64,000 nucleotides of DNA from Serilophus lunatus (lineage: Eukaryota; Chordata; Aves; Passeriformes; Eurylaimidae). The position numbers were made by a program, and so were the translations under genes. How positions within the stretch are numbered: position 1 is the first letter of the stretch; each line of letters opens with the position of its first letter. The stretch covers positions 186,001 to 250,000 of the forward strand of contig VXBA01000328.1 in assembly GCA_013399895.1 (NCBI GenBank), written 5' to 3'. This document shows, piece by piece, positions 50,517 through 64,000 of the stretch. The notes beneath the pieces are model-generated. The model had not been told where the DNA came from, searched no databases, and saw only the letters and a list, made by a program, of their open reading frames with translations.

Positions 50517-51720
50517 AGATCATCTTTCTTGTCCTTCTTGAAGATAAAAATGACAATTGCTTTCTTCCAGTCGTCAGAAACCTTCCCCACTGACCGTAAC
50601 CTTTCAACGATAATCAAGAGTGGCTTCACAATGACATTAGATAGCTCCCTCAGCATTTGTGGATGTGTCCCATCAGGTACCAGAAACCTGTTTATTTGTA
50701 CAGTTTAGTTAAATATTCTCTAAGCCAATCCTCATCAATCAAGGGTGAGTCTTCCTAACTCCATAATTTGCTGTGGTCTGAGAGGCCTGGGATTTCTCAA
50801 GGTGAGTACTTCCAATAAAGATCACAGTGAAGAAGGCTTTAGTATCTCATCCTTTTCTGTGTCCTTTGCCACCATGTTCCCTAGGCCATTCAAAAGTGGG
50901 TGTATTTTTTCTCTCTTCTTTCTTTTGCAGCTGATCTCCCTTTAGCCACCTTTTTTGTTGTCCTTCATGTCCCTTAGAAGAGTCAATGCTAGGTAAGCCT
51001 TGGTTTTCCTTATCCTATCCTCACACATTCAGATAATGTCTCTATATTCCTTTCCAGTCAGCTGACCATATTCTCACCTCTTGTAAACTTCCTTTTCATG
51101 TTTGAGTCAGAAGCTCTTTGCTTAACTACATAGGCCTCCTGACACCTTTGTTTCATTTCCTGCTCATCAGGATGAACTTGAACTTGGAAGATATGATCCT
51201 TGATAATCATTTGGCTCTCATAGACTTCTCTTCTTTCCAGGGCCATGTATTATGGGATTTTTTCTAGAAGGTCCCTGGTCAGGCCACAGTCTGCTCTCTT
51301 GAAGTCCAAAGGTGTGATCCTGCTTTTTGTACTGCTCCCTTCCTCTCAGGATCATGAACTATACCATCCTGTGGCCATTGCAGACAAAACCACCCTTGAC
51401 TTTTGACACTCCCAACCCTTTCTTCCTTGTTTGTAAATGCCAGGTCTAGTAGAACAACTCCTTTCTTCAGCTGAACCATTATCTGTGTTAGGAGGCTGTC
51501 ATCTCTCCAGAAACCTCCTGGATTTCTTGTGCCATGCTGTATTGCTCTTTCAGCAGACATTGAGGTGGTCATGAGGTTCCTTTAGTCGCCCGAAGGAGGT
51601 CACTTCTACTCACTCTTCTGATCTGTAACAGACATCCACCAAAGCATTGATCTGGTTCTGTATCCACAAGCTCTCAACTGGCTCATGGTCCATCACCACA
51701 TAGTGTTAAGCAGATGTTGT

Positions 51721-54700
51721 AACTGGAGAACAATTTTACAGCAACATTAGGCTCCTACTCTGCTGAAATTATTCCCTCCTATGCTTTCCAGAGAACACTG
51801 AGAAATTCAAAGATACCTCATTCTGATAAACCTCATGCCCATTCAATAGCACAGCTCAGGATGAACTTCAACAAGTTTCCCTGCATACCACAGTTCCTTC
51901 TCAGTTTGCTGGTGTTGATATTTCTTCCCCAGTCTCTCTTCCTGCCTGGGACTTGACCACACTGACACAGGGTAAACTTGAATGTCTACCTTCCTAGAAA
52001 GAAGTTTCAACAAAACCTTTTCAACTCATTAGTGTAAAGAAACCCTCACATGGTCCTGATTACCCTAGAGCTCCCTGCTAGAGGTTATCTCCATTCATTC
52101 CCTTCATGATTGTCTGTCCTTATATTCCCTAAAGAGTTACCCTTAGTCAAACAATTCACATGGCATTACATCTTCTCATGCTTGATTCTAAATGTAAGGT
52201 AGCTTACCCTGTGACATTTACAATGGTAACATATTTTCATTATGAGGAAAAAAACTGGGTTTGAACAGGTGACCAAATCTTTGTTCAGCCACACGTAACA
52301 ACTAAAATCTTACTTATCAAGCAGGCCTCCTTATTTCTATAGTATTACTTTTGGTATGGAGCAGTCTGTTTGATTCAACATTCACATCTGCCTCTATAAA
52401 TGCCACAATATCTCACTATGCAATGAAGTCATCCCTGTCTCCACCTTCCTAACACATCATGTAAGAGAACTGGGATGTAACATCTGACAATAAGCAACAG
52501 GCATGCTTCTATGCAATCCTCATTCAACACTGCCTCAGCTGACACTAAGGCAATGAATGGTGGAGTTCTAAGTAGCATTGCCCGGCATGCTGTCTATGTG
52601 CAGTCCTAGGTGGTTTTCTCAAAAGAGCTGGTGGAGATGGAGCAGGGAAAGAGAAGTTTAATGCCAAATTTCTTCACTTGATCCAAATATCAACCCCCCT
52701 AAGTAGTAATTTGGCTTCCTTATCAAAGACACTCTCTACTTTTGAAATATTTACCATTCTTGGTTTTTTCAACCTTAAGAAAATTTGTGAGAATGTGAAC
52801 TGTTTTGATTTTTGTCTTCCTATGACGGCAGAGATTTATTTATAGCCAGGAATGGCAGGACAGTTCTCACGTGGCTGCTGAAAATTAAAACAACATGTAG
52901 AGTTTTGTTTTGTTTTGCTTTTATGCCTTTACTGCTACAATCTCTCCCTGCGCTCCCTAAGCCCTTGTTATTGTAACCAGAGCCACATTTTTGCATTGCT
53001 ACAATTGCAGGGTTATGTAAATTCCAAAGGCTTTAAAGGAAAGGGCCTGCAGATTCTACACAGGGACATAGGGAAATTGACACAGTTATGCCCAACATCT
53101 AGAAAGAGACAAAGGTATTCATAAATTGTCAAGAGATAGGAAACCTAAGTCTCAGCTTCAGCATCAATCTAGAGTTTTCTAAACCTTTGGAACCTACTGG
53201 TTTCATTTAAATTGATTGTACTCTCATTTTCAGGGTTGTGCTTTGCTAAGGCCAGAAAAATTTCCTTCTGTCACTTCTGAAAATCTTTGTATATCCTTTT
53301 TTGCTTCCTGCCAGTGTATACTTACTAGCCCAGGAGAGCCAACAATAGAAAATTCTACATGTACAAACATTTTCAGACTCCAGGAATTGTATTTTTTACA
53401 GTGATAATGAAAATATACATGTTGAAATGTATTACTTTACTGATGATGGCTTTTATACTAAGAAGAAAATCACAATAAAAGAGAAAAACCATACTTGTGG
53501 AAGTCATCAAAATAACAAAGAGGATGCACCTGATCCCTTGCAAGCAGTCTTTACGGCACTTAAAGAGGGGAAGAAGTGCAATACATGCTGCGCATCTGTG
53601 CATTTCTGAGTAATAAAATTCTAATGCTGACACAAGCTGTGCATTTTTATGTGGTCATGGGCAAGCCAATTCATGTTTCTGCCTCCGTACTCTCTAAAAT
53701 ATGCCTGACTCAGACTCATTCTCAGATTCAATATTAGGTTCTGCATAAGCTCAGCTTAGTCCCCAGTGTTTAGACAACTCCGCTAAATGAGAAAAATGTT
53801 TAGTTCACTTCTCCAGGCTTGCTTCTATTTCACTTCTAAATCACCATTAGACAAATAATGCTTAAACCTCAGACAAAAAGCTAGATTACATTATTCCTGA
53901 AGTATGTGGAGGTTTTGTTCAGCATGGTGCACCCCAATCACTAGAGTGTGCTAATGAGACCTCAAGGAAATTACTGGTTTTGTGAAAAGGTGCAGCCAGA
54001 ACTCCTTAGCCAATTCGGCTCACACTGTAAGAAAGAATGAGGCTGTAGTGACACTCCAACATGCCGTTTTCTATAGCTGCTGAGTTTTCTAGGAAACCTT
54101 AAATTTATTGCAGTGGATATGAAAAAAAAAAAAAAGGCAGGGCTTGCTGCATTGTTCACCCATGTCTTTGGTGCAAAACCTGTTGTGGTAAGTGGGAAAG
54201 AAAGTGATGAAGCACTGCCTCACACTTTGCAACCAGTTAGATCAGTGCCAAGCCAACACAGAAGGAGCATTCCAAGAAATTCCCAAGCTGTGATATTTTA
54301 AAAACAATCACTGCAGTAGAAAAGATTCCTTCAGTAGTGTACAACAGTTCCTACTCACCTGCTAGTTACTATTACTGCACAGGTGGCAATAGATAGCATT
54401 ATAAAAGTGTAGCAGTTTAAATCCTGTGGAAGACAAGACTCATTTCTGAAGGTGCAGCTACACAGCTCAGACATTTCCACCAGTTTGTCATGTGTGTTTA
54501 TTTACTTGAAGCCGAGAATTGCCCTGTGGGGCTCTGATCCTGACTGTCACTGTGACCTTGGTCAAGTGACTGAATGCCTTTGCATCCACAATTCCTTCTG
54601 AAATCAACTGGTGATGTGAATTCTCACCAATTCTGGGCCAAAATATGTTTGAGCTGAGGTGTTTTGGGTCACATCATAAATGATATAAATTTTGAATACA

Positions 54701-55340
54701 AAATCTGAAGCATCAACAGATAAGAAATATATTTGTAAATGGGATCCTGTGATTGTACCAGTATAACACAACTCCCAGATACAGAGCAGTGGAGTCCAAG
54801 GGACCATCTATATTAACATTTTCTCGAAGAAGACAGTTTATTTATTAGAAACAAGTAGCCATAAGACAAAAAGAAACTAAAAATCAAAGACAGCTATATT
54901 AGTTCCATTCTTAGTGTACCTTCTTATAAGTATCTGAATATTTTGCATATTACTGAACCAGATAAAGTACTGACCAAAATTATTCCTTTATTCCATGTCA
55001 CGTTTTCTAGTAGTCTAAACTCTAGTATTCTTCCTTCAAAGATTATTGGTTTAGTGTAATCTAAAAGCACTGTGGAACACAAGCAAGAAACTCTGATATC
55101 CTATAATACCAAATTCATCATATTTTGGTCTTAAACCAGAATCAAAATTGACACATGCTTCTAAATGATCAGCACTGCTTTATACAGCCTTCAGTATCTT
55201 ATCCAAGTACTAAGCAAGATGGATTTTGCTTAGCTTTTGGCACCTGTGAAGTCTGCAGCCTGTAATTATGCGCCAAACCAGCAGCAAAGCTCCTACATAC
55301 AACTCATTAGTTTCCTTGAGTTGACAAAGCCCTTCCTTAC
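51721..55340. other. Non-coding stretch, nothing recognised
   Basis: AT-rich. The first few hundred bases could be unrecognised 5' CR1 sequence. A14 run at 54122-54135. No gene recognised. If the exon at 55341-55449 is real, this would be its downstream intron. Confidence 0.5.
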
Positions 55341-55449
55341 CCTTCATGCTTGCATATCCAATATCTACTTGGCTCAGCACCATTAGCAAAGCAGGCAAGA
55401 CAAGGAGCCATTTAGTCATCTCTAGCACATTTTACAGTAGAGACAAGAG
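55341..55449 (-). CDS. Candidate signal-peptide exon of an unidentified secreted protein
   Basis: On the minus strand a pyrimidine-rich tract ('tttttttaccttccttgacc') ending GTGTCAG precedes a 109-nt segment. It holds a short leader with an in-frame TAA at 55434-55432, then an ATG at 55419 with G at -3. The frame begins MTKWLLVLPALLMVLSQVDI and continues GYASMK: a basic n-region (K3), a hydrophobic core (W4-L15) and a plausible A-S cleavage site, a textbook secretory signal. The segment ends AAGG|GTAAGG (GT at 55340-55339), giving a phase-1 junction, common after signal-peptide exons. Without splicing, the frame continues to a stop at 55210 (69 residues) with a second hydrophobic run, so a small secreted or membrane peptide is an alternative. 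I recognise no homologue. No partner exon is identified in the window. Confidence 0.33.
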
Positions 55450-55726
55450 CTGACACAGGTCAAGGAAGGTAAAAAAAGTCATAAAATGCTAATAAAGATA
55501 ACCATACAAACAGACCAAGCAAAAAAGATGTAAAACAAAATTCTCCTACTAAAAACAAAAGGCAGTGAGAAAATAAAAGGCCTGTCTTGGCCCTGTGGTT
55601 CAATGTGGTCCGGTCTAATTAGGCCCATATTAGATCCTCGAGACTATGATATTCCTCTTCTGGATAAAGAATGGAGGGCAAAAGGAAGGAACAAATGTAA
55701 ACATATGGATAGAAGGTACTCAGTGA

Positions 55727-55746
55727 AACAAAACAAAACAAAACAA
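55727..55746 (+). repeat. Short (AAAAC)n tract
   Basis: About four AAAAC units, shortly before the CR1 fragment. Confidence 0.7.
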
Positions 55747-55791
55747 CACTGAAGCAAGCCAGACTAAAAAAAACACATCCCATAAGCAGGA

Positions 55792-55890
55792 GTAGAATAG
55801 AATAGAAATAGAATTAGAATAGTTCAGTTGGAAGGCACCTACAATGATTAGCTAGTCCAACTGCCTGATTGCTTTAATGCTCTCTAATGA
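55792..55890 (-). mobile_element. Short CR1 LINE 3' end (avian)
   Basis: The + strand starts with an AATAG-rich tail ('tagaatagaatagaaatag'), then 'agttcagttggaaggcacct', 'acaatgattagctagtccaa' and 'ctgcctgattgctttaatgc', the antisense of an avian CR1 3' terminus. Only about 100 bp remain. Confidence 0.88.
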
Positions 55891-56595
55891 TGCAACACAG
55901 GTGAGCTGCACAAGGCAGACGTGTTGTCCTCTCTCCCTGCCGCAATCAGCTGCACCCAAAAATGTCTGGAGGGAAAATGACATCTGACACAGTCATGGTT
56001 AAAAATGACCCAAACTAAGAAGTGGCAACTCTGAGGGTGTGGGAAAGTCTACAAACAAATCACTGGGTGTGTCAGATACACAGACGCTAATATAATGCAG
56101 TGATTACTATGCCTCTGCTCAGTGACTATGTAAAAGTGAGCCTGGTGTTTCAAGAGCCATGCACAATGACCGCTGAACAAACTCCAGTCTGAGTGCATTT
56201 TCCTAGGAGCAGTACAACAGTTGCGGTGACTCTGAAGCTTCATGGGATATGACTGAAACCCAGAGATACTAAACAAATCCAGCATGGCATCTTATTCTAT
56301 GTGAGGACTTTATAGACTCCTTCTAAGTATCACAGAACTGGGAAAACTGCTTCTGCAACATCCATGTAAATTTTTCCATGAGCCTCACTGAGGCTACAGG
56401 GCCCATTATTCCCCACCCTGTTAGCATCACAAGAAGCAGTGTGTATGATCCACACAAAATAGCAAAATTCAGTCCTAAAAATAGGCCTCCAAAATGCTGG
56501 TGAAGCTTTAAAACCCCAAAGGCAATAAAAATAGGAACGTAGAGAGCTCATGAATTTAGAGTCAGAGGGTTTGAACAGGCAAACCCTAAAACTAC
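55891..56595. other. Non-coding stretch, nothing recognised
   Basis: AT-rich DNA between the CR1 and the GATA microsatellite. No gene recognised. Confidence 0.5.
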
Positions 56596-60507
<3,912 letters not shown>

Positions 60508-60740
60508 AGGAATATAAGAATGATTACAAAGAATCAGAAGTCCATCTAAACCAGAACCCTATCTCCTAGTAATGGTCAGCTGCAAATGGTTAGCGAAAGA
60601 ATATAAAAATACCATATATAGTCTGATCCTACCCCTGCACAATCCTTTTAGTTGTTTAGGACTTGGAGATGGGAGTACAGCCAGATTATCTTCTTTAATA
60701 GCTACCAGTGGACCCATCCTCCAAAATATTTCATCTCTTC
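60508..60740 (-). mobile_element. Ancient CR1-like fragment shared by sauropsids
   Basis: The + strand shows, in order, 'ggaatataagaatgattaca', 'aatcagaagtccatctaaac', 'cagaaccctatctcctagta', 'atggtcagc', and after a decayed middle 'agctaccagtggacccatcc' and 'tccaaaatatttcatc'. This is the block order of an old CR1 3' end abundant in turtles and crocodilians. Heavy divergence fits an insertion predating birds. Confidence 0.6.
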
Positions 60741-63700
60741 CCACAGCTTTGTCTTAGGAGAAGAGAATATTGTCATGTGATATTAAACCCGTGAAATATA
60801 TTCTGCATAATTTCTTCACAATAGATCCAACCTTGACTGTGCTTCTTGGAAGAAATGTTCCTTCTCCTTTGTGTGTGTGAGTGTGTGTTTAGTTTATGAA
60901 AATGTCCTGGGAACACATCTTTAGATCAGATCTTAAAACGTTAAATTGGACCTGACCATAATATTTAAAGATGAACAGGGGACTGTGAAAAGTTTCCATC
61001 TCTTAAGATTTTGAGAGGAGTCTTAAGAGCTCTTTCATTTCTTTAAACAGTTAAAAACATTGCCCCTCCGAACAGCAAACAAAATGCAGAGCTCCATAAG
61101 TCAGGCTTGTTCACTGCCTTGGATGATAAAGCTCTGTCAGTAAAAATGAGTCCTTGTTTATGCCTCCTTTTAAAAAGAAAGATACCAAGGAGACAGAATA
61201 GAGTTGTTTGGTCTCACAAAGCAGTTTTGTTCCCAGTTCAAAGAAGAGCTGGGCTGACACATACATTGCCTGGATTTAAGTCATCCTGGGACAAAGTGAA
61301 GAGAAAAATACTCAACAAAAAATGAACTTAAAAGCTCATGAGCAGAAATACCAACATCAGTAACTATCACTGGGAAGTCTGCAAGCACTTGATATTCAAG
61401 GAAGGAACCTATTCCTCTCTTGCTGCCGAAGTTTTTCTCGGTTCTTCAAGGTTACTTCTATTGCTTCTATTGCCATTTTCATGTAGTCTAAACACATCCT
61501 TCTGATCTCCAGCTCCCACTCCTTGAATTCCTGCAAGTCTTATGATCTCCTCCCTTTCTCATCTACTTCCTTCTTTCTACCTTACATCTCTATCTCCAGA
61601 GAAGCCTTATAACTGGTATAAACCTGCCATACTCTCAGAATAACTATTTACTAAATCCAAAACCTCTGAGCTTCTCCTGGTCAGATTTATTACTCCAACT
61701 TGTCCCAAATCTAGAAAACTTCTACTATTAGAAGACATTATCTGACACCACAGAGATCATCAGAGAAGCCAAAATATCAAGTGATAGAAAATTGAAAATA
61801 TAAATTTACCATGGAGCATGAACTTTGGGCAATAAACAAAGCAGACACAAAGCCTCAGGGAGGGAAAAGCCCGTTTGAGCATTATCAGGTACACATTGAA
61901 CATGCAGCTTGAGGCTACACTACCATTAGCACTGCTCAGGGTGTGATGTGTTCATGGGCTCGTGGCTATGTAGTTCTCAGCAAATCAAAGCTGAATACAT
62001 CCTGGACAGAATGTGAGCAAGGGACTGACATTCCAAAGCTCATGGGAGCTTCTGGCAACATGGGATACATTCCCCTGTGACTTCTGCTGCTGTAAAACAG
62101 CAGTAGCACCACTGGCCTTCAGAGTTCCACTGCTGTAAAAAGTAACTGAAAAGAATCAAATACATCATGTAGATTTGCCCAAGTCCATAGGCCAGCATTT
62201 CAAAAATAGCTTATAATTTTGGCTGTCTCAATTTTTGAGTGTCTTGGTGTCTCAAAAGATACTAAAAATAAAGAGCCAAAATGACAGGTTACTTTGCACA
62301 ACTTGGGCCTCAGTTTCTGCGGGACCACATTCTGATGTTACTTGGATTTAATTATAATTGGAACATGGAATAAGTTTCTTGAACAATACAGAGCTACAAA
62401 AGACTTTGACTAGTACAGATGAGAGAAGACTTGCGCTCTTTTGGTCTCAGGTCACTTACTATGAGTATGAAGACACTTGACTAAATCATCAGCTGAGACG
62501 TATTTGTGACAGCTACACTGGAGCCTCTATACCTATTTGCACTGCCTGAGAATCCAACCCAATAAATCCCAAATAACTCATTTACATATCATCATGAAAT
62601 TTAATACCTGCACAGAGCTTGGAAGATGACAAGTCCTCAGCCTGATAATGACTCAGAGTTGCGCCAAACAGAAGTAACTTCACCGTTAAGTGGAATTGCA
62701 GAAATGTGAGACCTACTGCATGTTAATACTTACACTGAAAGCTACCAGTTTTCTGCACATGCTTCAGTTTAAAGGAATGTGATATTAGGGAAGACAACTG
62801 GTAAAAGAAAAAGCCACATGAGACACCACTGTCAATAACCAACAAAAAAAAAAAAAAAAGCATGAGAAAATACATGTAAACTCTTTCATCCAATGAAAAT
62901 CAGAGCAGTCAGCTTTATTTTATTTAGGAACATGCTGTGCTTGCCTGGGGGCTGCAGGGCCAGGGAAGGGAAAGAGGGTCAGTTCTCCATAGGACTGACC
63001 CAGGTTTGAAAATTCACAGCAATTAAAGCGCTGAAAGCCAAACCTCCCACACATCCTTCCCCTAAGTGTCAGGAAATAGTGTCCCCTGATTGCTCAATCT
63101 CTAAGTCAGATGGCTGGCCTGGAGGGACTAGATGGGTTTCTGGGATTCCATTGGACCCTGGAGAATTTTATGTCAACTAAGGCAGATGGAGCAAAACCAA
63201 ACTATTTGGGAGATGCCTTCAAGATGCTGTTCAACCCTTGCCAAGTCTCCCTGCCAGTGAAGTACAGTCAGTGCATACAACATCTGGATGGACTTGGTAA
63301 AGAAAATTTTTGTGACTGATTTCAAGATGAACAGAATTCAGGAGCACAACTAAAACAGCAGCAATAGCAGCAGACAAGTGATAGTGTGGTAAAGCCACCA
63401 GGACATCCAAGGAATTTGCTTACTCAGCTCTGTGAAACCATGAGGCTAACACTTTGTAACACATAATATAGACTTTTGAAAGCTCAGGGTTGCACTGCGA
63501 CTGCTATAAGCTCCAACAGGGAATTGCTTTCTGTTTCACACACTAAAAAAAAAAATAGTGAAAAGTGAAGGGCTATCTGCCTTTTCCATATTGTGTTTGT
63601 TTCTCTTACTTACAGGGTCAGTGTCCCCCAGTAGAAGAACTAACAATTTCCTGGCTGGCATAACCTCATCCAAATTCCGATGAGAGAGGCTGAGGAAAAA

Positions 63701-64000
63701 AAACATGCATTCTCATTAGAACTAAATTTATATCCTGCCGCATCAATATCTCCTACTCCATTTCTCCTCCCATCCTTTCGCTTTACTATTGAACCACAAC
63801 TAACAACCCACAAGGAACGTCCTGACTTGGGAACCCCTGCAGGTAGCATTGCTTACTAATGGAGTACTTAGCTGGAAGACAGAGAGAGGACTAATGAGAC
63901 AGAAAGGAAGCAGTCAGAATTAAATATCCCAAATATGGAATCATCTCTTCCTTAGTTCATCTTCTCACCTTTCAACAGTTCTGTATATATTAGTTCTGTA
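60741..64000. other. Non-coding stretch, nothing recognised
   Basis: AT-rich. Contains a short (GT)n run at 60871-60888, a pyrimidine-rich stretch around 61440-61620 and an A16 run at 62844-62859. No gene or repeat family recognised to the end of the window. Confidence 0.55.

Larger units (their letters stand above)
49076..51720 (-). mobile_element. Long decayed CR1 LINE with ORF2 remains
   Basis: A minus-strand CR1 copy of about 2.5 kb (excluding the nested insertion). From its 5' side: endonuclease remains (around 51572-51279, with LLDLAFTNKEERVGSVK), the linker (51246-51058), the reverse-transcriptase N-part (around 50656-50520, with ELSNVIVKPLLIIVERLRSV then GKVSDDWKKA), then RT palm remains with GSVLG and LFNIFISYLDNGTMYTLSKF (about 49970-49893), and the thumb region (49684-49469, with SKLKQVILPLCSALVGHMWK). 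The catalytic box normally F-A-D-D reads F-K-D-N at 49900-49889. Multiple stops and frameshifts make it a pseudogene. It ends at its 3' UTR near 49076. A younger CR1 interrupts it at 50271-50400. Confidence 0.9.

Overview
The window is vertebrate nuclear DNA, almost certainly from a bird. The evidence is the repeat content: at least seven CR1 LINE fragments of avian type with the diagnostic 3' end, three much older CR1/L3-like fragments of the kind shared with turtles and crocodiles, and one avian endogenous-retrovirus LTR. The DNA is otherwise AT-rich, gene-poor and unlike any microbial sequence. Almost all open reading frames are short chance frames or lie in or antisense to repeats. I recognise no protein-coding gene by name. 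The window is intergenic or lies in large introns.

Layout. 1-5.6 kb: unremarkable AT-rich DNA. 5.6-6.6 kb: a CR1, a diverged 104-bp tandem duplication with a 20-bp palindrome between the copies, and a weak exon-like segment. 9.7-10.0 kb: an ancient CR1/L3-like fossil. 10.7-11.3 kb: two exon-like segments on the + strand that join in frame across a 71-nt intron and end in a stop and AATAAA, a possible unannotated 3' gene end. 19.2 kb: another ancient CR1. 21.0 kb: a 20-N assembly gap inside poly(A). 21.7 kb: a purine tract with a G-quadruplex motif. 26.2 and 28.9 kb: CR1 3' ends flanking an ERV LTR (27.6-28.3 kb). 32.3-32.8 kb: a GGAT microsatellite and a 38-bp tandem duplication.

40.7-41.4 kb holds the only CpG island, the strongest promoter candidate. 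On the minus strand it runs directly into a GGTAAGT splice donor at 40682, so it may be a 5'-UTR exon of a gene transcribed leftwards. 46.0-46.9 kb: a 31-bp tandem repeat, and a 133-nt pure homopurine tract with eight GGGAAA units. 47.8 kb: a younger CR1 3' end, the only one on the + strand. 49.1-51.7 kb: a long dead CR1 with endonuclease and reverse-transcriptase remains, interrupted by another CR1. 55.34-55.45 kb (minus): a well-formed candidate exon encoding a classical signal peptide, bounded by good splice sites. 56.6 kb: 34 perfect GATA units. 60.5 kb: an ancient CR1-like fossil. The rest has no feature I can support.

No novel multi-gene system is visible. The observations most worth testing are the signal-peptide exon, the CpG-island first exon, the two-exon 3' terminal model, the homopurine/GGGAAA tract and the strong minus-strand bias of the CR1 insertions (9 of 10). 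Family assignments of repeats are from memory of avian consensus sequences, not from a search.
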